Source: Streptosporangium roseum DSM 43021 (lineage in GTDB: Bacteria; Actinomycetota; Actinomycetes; Streptosporangiales; Streptosporangiaceae). From it: a DNA stretch of 64,000 nt. The stretch covers positions 6,324,001-6,388,000 of the forward strand of contig NC_013595.1 of the NCBI RefSeq assembly GCF_000024865.1, given 5' to 3'. Position 1 is the first letter of the stretch. Each line of letters begins with the position of its first letter. Below are positions 26,160-33,642 of this stretch, piece by piece. The notes beneath the pieces were generated by a model. The model made no database searches. It saw only the letters and a program-made list of their open reading frames with translations, and had not been told where the DNA came from. A program made the position numbers and the translations under genes.

Positions 26160-29100
26160 TCAGGCCGCGGCCCGCGCCGACAGCGCGACCGTCGCCTGCC
26201 GGGTGACGCCGTTCACGGTGACCGCGACGACGACCTGTCCCGCGCGCAGCGCCGTGAGCGTCCCCGTGGCGGGATCGAGCACCGCGACGTGGCGCGCCTT
26301 CGCGCCGGCGCGGGTGCCGACGTGAAGGTTCGGCGAGCCCGACCAGTCCGCCGAGGCGGGGTAGGCGACGGGCACCGTGCGGCTGCCCTGCGCCAGGGTC
26401 GCCGAGACCCGGCCGGGCTTGCCGACCTCCACCGACGCGGGTGCCGTGAGGGTCAGCCCGTCGACGTGCGGGCGGACCTGCGCGCCGATCCAGGCCGGCG
26501 CGTCGACGAACCAGTTGCGCCGGACGTGTGCCGCCTCCCGCTCGGTCACCGGGTCGACCCCCCACAGGGACCAGCCGGTGAAGCCGCCGTCGTCGGCCGC
26601 CGTGGCCGGGTTCTTGCCTGAGTTGCCGTTGATGAAGTACGGCACGGCGTCGACCCGCGAGGCGTGGAAGGTCCCGACGTGGGCGCCGATGTAGGCGACC
26701 CCCTTGCCGGTGGTGCGCTGGAAGTCCGCGAGCCAGCCCTCGACCAGCGCGGCCTCCTTGCGGTCGCCGAGCTGGCTGCCCTTGCCGGGCGTCGGGTCGC
26801 GCGGCGGCACGTGGAACAGCACGGCGACCGAGCCGACCGACGGGTCCTTCTCCGCCGCGTCGAGACGCTCGCGCAACATGGCCACCTGCTCGAACCCTCC
26901 GCCGCGCAGGTTCAGCCGCGAGGTGTCGAGGGTCACGAAACGGGTCCCCTTGTGGTCGAAGCCGCCGTAGGTGTCGCCGAAGACCGACCTGAAGTTGTCG
27001 ATCTTCCCGCCCATGACCTCGTGGTTGCCGGGCACGTAGTGGACGGGCAGCTCTCCGTGGAGCTCCTCGTCCAGGATCCGCTTGGCGAGCGCGAAGTCCT
27101 CCGGCGAGGCCTCGTCCACGAGGTCACCGTTGATGAGCAGGAAGTCGGGCCTGGCGGCCCGGATCTCCCGCAGGGTGCGGCGGGCGTTGGCGACGATGTC
27201 GCTGTCGGGGTCGCGTGCCACGAACTGCGCGTCCGACATGACCGCGAACCGCCACGGCATCGCCGCGACCTCGGCCCCGGGGCGGATGACCGGGTCGGCC
27301 GTCTTCGGGGCGGCCGGAGCGTCCACCGACGGCGGCACCTTCGCGACGAGCCCGTCGATCGTGATCTCACCGGTGTACTTCTGGTCGGTCTTGGTCTCGG
27401 CGACGTAGAAGCGCCGGAGCTTCAGCGGGTAGTTCACCCCGGGCGGCACCGCGAACTCGACGAACTTCCAGCCGGTCCAGGTGAGATACGGGCCGCGGAG
27501 GATCTGCGACTGCCCCTGGGCGTCGTAGAACTCCAGGCTCGGCCACTCCCCCTTGCCGCCGGAGTGGATCCAGAGGCCGAACGCCTGCGGCTGGCCCGGC
27601 ACGGTGATCTGCTGGGGCGGGCTCGCGTAGGCGGCCCGCGTCGCCGTCGACTGGGTGAAGTCGTAGGCGAGCTTGAGCCCGCCGCCGCTCTGGCCCGGCG
27701 CCGCCGACAGCGAGCCCGTCGCCCGCGCGGCCGCGAACGTCCACGACGCCGCGTCCTCGAAGCCGGCGACCGGGACGTCCTCGTACCCGACGGTCACCGG
27801 GACCGCCGCGCTCGAACCGCCGGCCCGTACGGTCACCAGGCCCGAACCGGTCGCCTTCTTCGCCTTCACCGTGAAGAAGCCGTGCTCGGAGGTGGCGACG
27901 TCGAGCAGGTCCCTGTCGTAGTCGAGCCGCACGTCGGAGGGTTCGACGGGGGCGGAGTTGCCGTTGCGGTCGTAGCCGACCACTCCGAAGGTGCCCGAGG
28001 CGTCCGCGCCCGCCAGGCCGACCCGGTCGGTCGTCGCGCCGAGGCGCACGAGGGGCTGCAGGACGGTGAGAGCGATCTCGCCCTTCGCGCCGCCGCGGGA
28101 GGCGGTGACGGTCGTCTGGCCGGGCACGAGGGCGCGGAAGGTGCCGTCGCGGCCGACGAGCCCGTGTACCGCCTGGGAGGCCCGCCAGGACGGGGTGCCC
28201 GCCGCCGGGCCGTACGTCTCGTCGTAGCCGGCGGCCGTGAGCTTGCGGGTGAGACCGGGGAAGACGCGGTCGGGGCGGCCGCCGCCGACCGGACCGGCGC
28301 CGGGGGCCCGCGCCGGGTCGGCGGCCGTCTCCACCCAGAAGCCCTTGAGCTTCCCGCTGCCCGCGGGCGCATAGAGCGCGAGGCCGTTGGGGACGTGCCG
28401 CTCGCCGCCGTCGGAGGGGCTGTTCTCCACCTGCACGTCGGCGGAGCCGGGCTCCCGGGCGAGCATCGTCGAGGAGCCGCCGCCGTCGAGGTTCAGCGCG
28501 TCGTGCGCGCCGAGCTCGGCCATCATCGCGCCGAGCTCGGTGAGCGTGACGCCCCTGCTGTCGGTCTGCCTGCCGTCGACCGTCAGCAGGTACATCTTCC
28601 GGCCGTCGGCGGAGAAGCCGACGGCGGTGCGCGGGTGGGCGGTGTTGTCGGCGGAGGTCTGCGCGACGCCGTCCTTGACGAGGATCTGGCTGCCGCCGAC
28701 GGCCGCCTTGACGGCGCCGCCCTCGGAGGGCTTGGGCTGGTATCTCACCTCGACGCGGTCGCCCGGCTTCAGCGCGGCGAGCGCGCTCGCTCCGGCGTCC
28801 CTGCCGAGCAGGATCGCGGTGCCCGCCGGGATCGGGCCGCTGCCCGCGGAGGTGCGCACCTCGGTGACGACGCCGCCCTCCAGCACGACCTCGGTGACCG
28901 CGGCCGCGCCCTCGACCGCGCGCCCGCGGCCGTAGGAGCCCCACAGCGGGGTGAACAGGCCGACGCCGTTACCCTGGATGAGCTGGTTGAACTGGGTCAG
29001 CGTGATCGGGCTGCCGCCGGCGGGCGTCGCGGTGCCGTCGAAGTGCATCTGCAGCACGCGTCCGACCCCGTCGGCGGTGACCGCGACGGCGTTGTTGTGT

Positions 29101-29639
29101 CCCGCGACCGGGGCCTGGACGAGGTCTCCGTTGTGGATGCCGATGCCCTGCGCCGCGCCGGAGCTGTTGATGTCGAAGAAGTCGCCGTTGACGGCGGCGA
29201 CGGCCCGGGACCGCTTCGCCGGTCCGGACAGCGGCTCGGTCTTCGACACCTCGCCCGAGTACACGTAGTCGACGCTCGCGCCGGCCGTGAGGTCCGCGGC
29301 GATCGCGTCGGCACGGAGCCAGCCCGCGGTGTCGTAGCGGTCGAAGGAGGAGAGGGTGATCCCCGGCGCGACGGGCCGGGTCTTCTTGGCCGTGTCCAGC
29401 TGCCGTGCGCCGGGGGCGACGAGCAGCGTGGAGGGGGCCTGGTAGGACGACGCCCGCGGCGCGTCCTCTACGAGGGTCTGCTCCGGTCGCGCCGGGGAGG
29501 GTGACGGCGACGGATCGGCCTGGGCGGGCCCTGCCGCGCTGAACGCGAGCAACGGGGCGAGCAGGGCCGCGGCCATTATGCGGGGGTGGTGACTTGGGGA
29601 CACGAGCGAACTCAATCGCGCAATGGTTACAAGTTTCAA
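26160..29639 (-). CDS. Secreted phosphodiester glycosidase / calcineurin-like phosphoesterase fusion
   Basis: This exported two-enzyme protein is about 1159 residues. After an N-terminal signal (hydrophobic IMAAALLAPLLAFSAAGPAQA) comes a NAGPA/DUF2233-type phosphodiester glycosidase domain: AVAAVNGDFFDINSSGAAQG at about 145-165 and the signature LNLDGGGSSTML near 385. Beta-rich linkers follow (about 470-780). A metallophosphoesterase domain covers about 795-1030, with MSDAQF, NGDLVDE, GNHEV and LFHVPP. The first phosphoesterase motif has Gln where many members have His (DxH). An Ig-like tail ends the protein. The start is uncertain: a TTG at 29639, a GTG at 29603 and an ATG at 29576 are all possible and none has a good ribosome site. 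Domains suggest removal of phosphodiester-linked sugars from extracellular polymers. Confidence 0.88.
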   Translation of the reverse strand: MKLVTIARLSSLVSPSHHPRIMAAALLAPLLAFSAAGPAQADPSPSPSPARPEQTLVEDAPRASSYQAPSTLLVAPGARQLDTAKKTRPVAPGITLSSFDRYDTAGWLRADAIAADLTAGASVDYVYSGEVSKTEPLSGPAKRSRAVAAVNGDFFDINSSGAAQGIGIHNGDLVQAPVAGHNNAVAVTADGVGRVLQMHFDGTATPAGGSPITLTQFNQLIQGNGVGLFTPLWGSYGRGRAVEGAAAVTEVVLEGGVVTEVRTSAGSGPIPAGTAILLGRDAGASALAALKPGDRVEVRYQPKPSEGGAVKAAVGGSQILVKDGVAQTSADNTAHPRTAVGFSADGRKMYLLTVDGRQTDSRGVTLTELGAMMAELGAHDALNLDGGGSSTMLAREPGSADVQVENSPSDGGERHVPNGLALYAPAGSGKLKGFWVETAADPARAPGAGPVGGGRPDRVFPGLTRKLTAAGYDETYGPAAGTPSWRASQAVHGLVGRDGTFRALVPGQTTVTASRGGAKGEIALTVLQPLVRLGATTDRVGLAGADASGTFGVVGYDRNGNSAPVEPSDVRLDYDRDLLDVATSEHGFFTVKAKKATGSGLVTVRAGGSSAAVPVTVGYEDVPVAGFEDAASWTFAAARATGSLSAAPGQSGGGLKLAYDFTQSTATRAAYASPPQQITVPGQPQAFGLWIHSGGKGEWPSLEFYDAQGQSQILRGPYLTWTGWKFVEFAVPPGVNYPLKLRRFYVAETKTDQKYTGEITIDGLVAKVPPSVDAPAAPKTADPVIRPGAEVAAMPWRFAVMSDAQFVARDPDSDIVANARRTLREIRAARPDFLLINGDLVDEASPEDFALAKRILDEELHGELPVHYVPGNHEVMGGKIDNFRSVFGDTYGGFDHKGTRFVTLDTSRLNLRGGGFEQVAMLRERLDAAEKDPSVGSVAVLFHVPPRDPTPGKGSQLGDRKEAALVEGWLADFQRTTGKGVAYIGAHVGTFHASRVDAVPYFINGNSGKNPATAADDGGFTGWSLWGVDPVTEREAAHVRRNWFVDAPAWIGAQVRPHVDGLTLTAPASVEVGKPGRVSATLAQGSRTVPVAYPASADWSGSPNLHVGTRAGAKARHVAVLDPATGTLTALRAGQVVVAVTVNGVTRQATVALSARAAA

Positions 29640-29957
29640 GACTTCCAGGTGTCCTAAAAGAAAATTTCAGGCTCTCGGCCCACCGGCGCGGAGCCGCCCG
29701 GGACACCGGGAGAGCCGGTCGCGCACCGCCCCCCGGAGACGCCTACCTGGTCGGACGCCGGGATCGGGACAGTCCGGGCGGCCGGCGGCCGTTCACCGAG
29801 ACGTCACCGGGACCTCCGGCCGGGACGGCGGCGCTCCGGCGGGGACGGCGACACTCCGACCGGGACGGCGGCGCTCCGGCCGGGAACACCCGATCGCCGG
29901 TGCGCCGCCGCGCTACGCTGCCCACCCTGACATGCCGGGCGAAGGGGACGGATCGGA
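29640..29957. other. Divergent intergenic region with tandem repeats
   Basis: 318 bases between the divergent glycosidase and murJ genes. An AT-richer patch near 29600-29670 probably holds the glycosidase promoter. The 20-bp repeats at 29821-29880 lie on the murJ side. No gene supported. Confidence 0.4.
29821..29880 (+). repeat. Three 20-bp tandem repeats upstream of murJ
   Basis: Units at 29821, 29841 and 29861 follow the pattern (C/G)GGGACGGCG(G/A)C(G/A)CTCCG(G/A)C. The first and third are identical and the middle one differs at four positions. The array ends 77 bases before the murJ ATG. Confidence 0.8.
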
Positions 29958-31565
29958 ATGACCGAGCAGCCTCGTCTCATCCGAACAGGCCGGAGGATGG
30001 CGCTGGCCACCCTCACCTCCCGGGTGACCGGTTTCCTCCGGACGCTGGCGCTCGTGGTCGCGCTGGGCCTCGGAACCCGGCTGCTCGACGCCTACACGGT
30101 GGCGAACACGACCCCGAACACGATCTATGAGCTGGTGCTCGGCGGCACGCTGGCCGGCGTCATGATCCCCCTGCTGATCCGGGCGGCCGCGGAACCCGGC
30201 GTCGACAGCGACCTCCACGCCCAGCGGCTGCTGTCGGCGATCGTCTACGTCCTCGGCGCCACCGTCGTCCTCACGGTGGCGGCGGCCCCCTGGATCGTGG
30301 ACCTCTACGCGCCGGGGTTCAGCCCGGAACAGCGGGACCTGGCGATCCTTCTCACCAGGTACTTCCTGCCGCAGATCCTGCTCTACGGCCTCGGCACCGG
30401 CATGGCGGCCGTTCTCAACGCGCGGGGCGACCTGGCCACGCCGATGTGGGCGCCGGTCGCCAACAACGTCGTGGTCATCGCCACCGCGCTCGGCTACGTC
30501 CTGCTCGGAGGCGGAGGAGAGCTCGCCGCGCTGACCCCGGGACAGTCACTGCTGCTGTCGCTCGGCACCACGGCCGGAGTCGCCGTCCAGACGCTCGTGC
30601 TGGCGGCGGCGCTCCGGCGGAACGGGTTCCCCCTGCGGCTACGGCTGGACCCGCGAGGCGCCGGGCTCCGCCGGACCGCCCGCATGGCCGGCTGGACCCT
30701 GCTCTACGTGATCGCGGCCCAGGCCGTCTTCACCGTCGGGACCCGGCTGGCGTCCGGTGCCGGCCCGGGTCCGGTGGCCGTCTACCAGAACGCCTACACG
30801 CTCTTCCAGCTCCCCTACGCCGTCATCGCGGTGTCCGTCATCACGGGGGTGCTGCCGAGGATGAGCGCGGCCGCCGGCGGGCGGGACCTCGCCAGGATCA
30901 CCGCCGACCTCTCCCACGGTCTGCGGCTCACCGCGGTCGTGCTCATGCCCGTCGCCGCCGCGCTCGTCGTGCTCGGGCCGCAGATCACCACGCTGCTGTT
31001 CGCTCACGGCAACGCCTCGGCCGACGCGGCCCGCCTCACCGGTTCGGTCCTGGCGGCCTTCGGTTTCGCGCTGGTCCCCTTCGCCGGCTACCAGATCATG
31101 CTGCGCGTCTTCTACGCCCTCCAGGACACCCGGACCCCCGCTCTCATTCACGTCGGCGTCGCCGTGGTCGCGATCGCCTCGTCGGTCGCGCTCTCCTCCG
31201 CGCTGCCCGCCCGGGACCTCCTCGTCGGCCTGGCCGCCTGCTACGCGGCCGCCCACGCGGTCGGGTTCGCCGCGGCGGCGGCCGTTCTGCGCCACCGGCT
31301 GGGCCGGATCGACGGGCACAGGCTGCTCAGGAGCCACTCCCGGATGCTCGCCGCGTCCCTCGCCGCCGGCGGCGCCGGGGCGCTCGTCGCCTACGCCCTG
31401 CGCCACGGAGGCGTGGCCGGTGCCGGGTGGTCCGGATCCCTGGTGACCGTGCTCGCCGTCTCGGCGGTCGGCGCCGGCCTCTACGCCCTCGTCGCCCACC
31501 TGCTGCGCGTCCCCGAGCTGCGCACTCTGGTGAGGGCGCTGCGGCCGGGCACGGCCGCCGGTTGA
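29958..31565 (+). CDS. murJ: Lipid II flippase MurJ (MviN family)
   Basis: This is a 535-residue MOP-superfamily membrane protein with about 14 hydrophobic helices. Family motifs include RVTGFLRTLALVVALGLGTR in helix 1, NTIYELVLGGTLAGVMIPLL, the QILLYGLGTGMAAVLNARG stretch, YQNAYTLFQLPYAVIAVSVI, and RVFYALQDTRTP. MurJ flips lipid II across the membrane for peptidoglycan synthesis. The cytoplasmic extension of mycobacterial MurJ (pseudokinase) is absent. The ATG at 29958 follows a GGGCGAAGGGGACGG purine-rich leader. Actinomycetes often have a chromosomal murJ near oriC beside trxB genes; this one stands alone between unrelated genes, so it may be a second paralogue. Confidence 0.9.
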   Translation: MTEQPRLIRTGRRMALATLTSRVTGFLRTLALVVALGLGTRLLDAYTVANTTPNTIYELVLGGTLAGVMIPLLIRAAAEPGVDSDLHAQRLLSAIVYVLGATVVLTVAAAPWIVDLYAPGFSPEQRDLAILLTRYFLPQILLYGLGTGMAAVLNARGDLATPMWAPVANNVVVIATALGYVLLGGGGELAALTPGQSLLLSLGTTAGVAVQTLVLAAALRRNGFPLRLRLDPRGAGLRRTARMAGWTLLYVIAAQAVFTVGTRLASGAGPGPVAVYQNAYTLFQLPYAVIAVSVITGVLPRMSAAAGGRDLARITADLSHGLRLTAVVLMPVAAALVVLGPQITTLLFAHGNASADAARLTGSVLAAFGFALVPFAGYQIMLRVFYALQDTRTPALIHVGVAVVAIASSVALSSALPARDLLVGLAACYAAAHAVGFAAAAAVLRHRLGRIDGHRLLRSHSRMLAASLAAGGAGALVAYALRHGGVAGAGWSGSLVTVLAVSAVGAGLYALVAHLLRVPELRTLVRALRPGTAAG

Positions 31566-31611
31566 ACGCCGGGCCGGCGGGGCGTCCCTTCCGGGACACC
31601 CGGCGGACGTG

Positions 31612-31667
31612 CCGGGATCCGATGGCCGGGATCCTGTGGCCCGGTCCCCGTGGCCGGGATCCGGTGG
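31612..31667 (+). repeat. Four tandem 14-bp repeats downstream of murJ
   Basis: Units of the type CCGGGATCCGATGG begin at 31612, 31626, 31640 and 31654. Units 1, 2 and 4 differ by one or two bases; unit 3 (CCCGGTCCCCGTGG) is more diverged. The array is 107 bases upstream of the monooxygenase start. Confidence 0.8.
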
Positions 31668-31773
31668 CCGCCGCAGGTAAGTAACTATCGTTGCCGAAAG
31701 CGGCACCCCCCGTTCTACCGTCGCGGCAGCGGCCGACGATCATCCGCCGGCCCTGTCGAACGGAGCAGCCACG

Positions 31774-33258
31774 TTGAACGTCGATGTGATCGTCGCCGGC
31801 GCCGGGCCGACCGGACTCATGCTCGCCGGCGAACTCGCCCTGGCCGGGGTGCGCGCGGTCGTGGTGGAGAGGCTGCCGGAGCGCGGCGGCCAGTCCAAGG
31901 CACTCGGCCTGCAGCCGCGCTCGGCGGAGGTGCTGGACCTGCGCGGGCTCCTGGAGCCGCTCATGGACCGGGCGATCCAGCGGGTGCCCGGCGGGCACTT
32001 CGCCGGGCTGCGGCTGGACCTCGACGTCTGGGACACCCGCCACCCCTACATGATCGGTATCCCGCAGACACGCGTCGAGGCGGTGCTGGAGGAGCGGCTC
32101 GGCGCGCTGGGGGTCCAGGTGCTGCGGGGCCACGAGCTGACGGCGCTGGCACAGGATCCCGGCGGTGTCACGGCGACGCTTCGGGGCCCGGCGGGCCCGG
32201 TACGGCTGCGCGGCCGCTACCTGGCCGGCTGCGACGGGGGGCGCAGCACCGTCCGCGGCCTGCTGGAGATCGACTTTCCCGGCCTGGACGGACGCCTGTC
32301 CTCGGTGGTCGCCGACATCACCCTCGCCGACCCGGACGGCGCCGTGCCCGCGACGTGGCACCTGCCGGTCATGACGCCGAGCAAGGCCGGCCGGGGCTAC
32401 CTGGCCCCGATCGGCGAGGGGGTGCACCGCTTCCTGTTCTACGGCCCCGAGCAGCAGGACCTCCCCCGCGACACCCCGATCGGCGAGGACGAGGTCGGCC
32501 GGGCACTGCTCAACGCCGCCGGGCCGGGGGTGAAGCTCACCGGGATCCGATGGGCCTCCCGGTTCACCGACGCCTCCCGCCAGGTCGAGAGCTACCGGCA
32601 CGGGCGGGTCCTGCTCGCCGGGGACGCCGCCCACATCCACTCGCCCATGGGCGGCCAGGGGCTCAACCTCGGCCTGCAGGACGCCTTCAACCTGGGGTGG
32701 AAGCTCGCCGCGGAGATCAACGGCTGGGCGCCGGAGGGGCTGCTCGACACCTACCACGCCGAGCGGCACCCGGTGGCGGCGCGGGTCCTGGCCAACACCC
32801 GCGCCCAGGCCGTCCTCCTCGTCCCCGACGAGGAGAACCTCGCCCTGCGCGGCATCGTCGCCGAGCTCCTGCGGCTGCCGGAGGGCAACCGGCACGTCGC
32901 GGGCATGATCTCCGGCCTCGACATCCGCTACGACCTGCCGGGCGACCCGCACCCGCTGCTGGGGCGGCGCGTGCCCGACCTCGACCTGCGGACGACCGGC
33001 AGGCCGGAGCGGGTGGGACGGCTGCTGCGCGACGGCCGTGCCCTGCTGCTGTCGGCCGCGGACGGGACCGCCTTCGCCGAGGTCGCCCGCCCCTGGTCCG
33101 CCCGGGTCGGCCACCTGGTCGCCTCGAACACCGGTGAGCTCGGCGCGGAGGCCGTACTGGTGCGCCCGGACGGCTACGTCTGCTGGGCCGGCTCCGCGGG
33201 TGAGACCGCCTCGCTGGTCACCGCCCTGACCCGCTGGGCGGGGTCGCCCCCCGCGTGA
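31774..33258 (+). CDS. FAD-dependent aromatic monooxygenase (PgaE/RdmE-type)
   Basis: This is a 494-residue class A flavoprotein monooxygenase. VIVAGAGPTGLMLAGELALAG (GxGxxG, residues 5-25) binds FAD. GCDGGRSTVR matches the DG motif. RVLLAGDAAHIHSPMGGQGL is the GD motif with the second FAD contact, followed by NLGLQDAFNLGWKLAAE. The thioredoxin-like C-terminal domain (about 395-490) is the version found in aromatic-polyketide hydroxylases. It would hydroxylate a phenolic or polyketide-like substrate with NAD(P)H and O2. The TTG start at 31774 has GGAG 8 bases upstream; the family N-terminus supports it. No polyketide synthase is in the window, so the role may be catabolic or tailoring at a distance. 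Confidence 0.88.
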   Translation: MNVDVIVAGAGPTGLMLAGELALAGVRAVVVERLPERGGQSKALGLQPRSAEVLDLRGLLEPLMDRAIQRVPGGHFAGLRLDLDVWDTRHPYMIGIPQTRVEAVLEERLGALGVQVLRGHELTALAQDPGGVTATLRGPAGPVRLRGRYLAGCDGGRSTVRGLLEIDFPGLDGRLSSVVADITLADPDGAVPATWHLPVMTPSKAGRGYLAPIGEGVHRFLFYGPEQQDLPRDTPIGEDEVGRALLNAAGPGVKLTGIRWASRFTDASRQVESYRHGRVLLAGDAAHIHSPMGGQGLNLGLQDAFNLGWKLAAEINGWAPEGLLDTYHAERHPVAARVLANTRAQAVLLVPDEENLALRGIVAELLRLPEGNRHVAGMISGLDIRYDLPGDPHPLLGRRVPDLDLRTTGRPERVGRLLRDGRALLLSAADGTAFAEVARPWSARVGHLVASNTGELGAEAVLVRPDGYVCWAGSAGETASLVTALTRWAGSPPA

Positions 33259-33259
33259 C

Positions 33260-33284
33260 GGCCGCCGGGCGGGGCCCGGCGGCC
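33260..33284 (+). terminator. Hairpin terminator after FAD monooxygenase gene
   Basis: GGCCGCCGGGC pairs with GCCCGGCGGCC (11-bp perfect stem, GGG loop), two bases after the stop codon. Confidence 0.7.
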
Positions 33285-33642
33285 CGGCGGGGCGGGGCCG
33301 CGGTGGAACGCCCCGGGTCCGCCGGCGGACCCTCCGTCCGCTGGAGCGGCCCCCGTCCGGAGTGGCCGCCGCCGTACTGAACAGGCATTTTCATAAATCC
33401 TACAATTGACCGCCAAACTGTGAATTTCACATTATTGACCTAAATATTGACGACTCCGCCTGGAAGGCGTCAAATGCCTCTCAGTCCCACTATTACCCGT
33501 GAGCCTCTCCGCCCGGCCGTTCACCATCGCCAGCGCGCGGCATGTGTGAACACGCTGACGAGGTTCGCATCCAGGCAATTCGACGGACCACGGCTACCTC
33601 CCAAAAGAACTCGTGGCCGTCGCTCAGCAGAAGGAGTACTGC
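33285..33642 (+). other. Leader and promoter region of M4 protease gene
   Basis: About 358 bases without a gene. The middle (33380-33460) is much AT-richer than the surroundings. It contains three TTGAC-type hexamers plus a 13-bp palindrome TGTGAA-T-TTCACA (33419-33431). It is the likely promoter of the downstream protease gene, with a leader of up to about 180 bases. Confidence 0.5.
33419..33431. promoter_or_regulatory. 13-bp palindrome TGTGAATTTCACA
   Basis: Perfect inverted repeat with one central base in an AT-rich patch 212 bases before the M4 protease start. The half-sites resemble TGTGA/TCACA of CRP-type sites, but the spacer (3 bases between them) is too short for a classical CRP site. 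Confidence 0.4.

Noticed and set aside
26664..29504. A 946-codon + strand open frame
   Set aside because: Antisense shadow of the phosphodiester glycosidase fusion; low-complexity Arg/Gly/Val composition and no motif.
29821..29880. Tandem repeats as a possible CRISPR array
   Set aside because: Units are contiguous with no unique spacers, and no cas gene is present; the same holds for the arrays at 6382 and 31612.
33419..33431. TGTGAATTTCACA as a classical CRP site
   Set aside because: The half-sites match, but the spacer is 3 bases instead of 6, so it is listed only as a palindrome.
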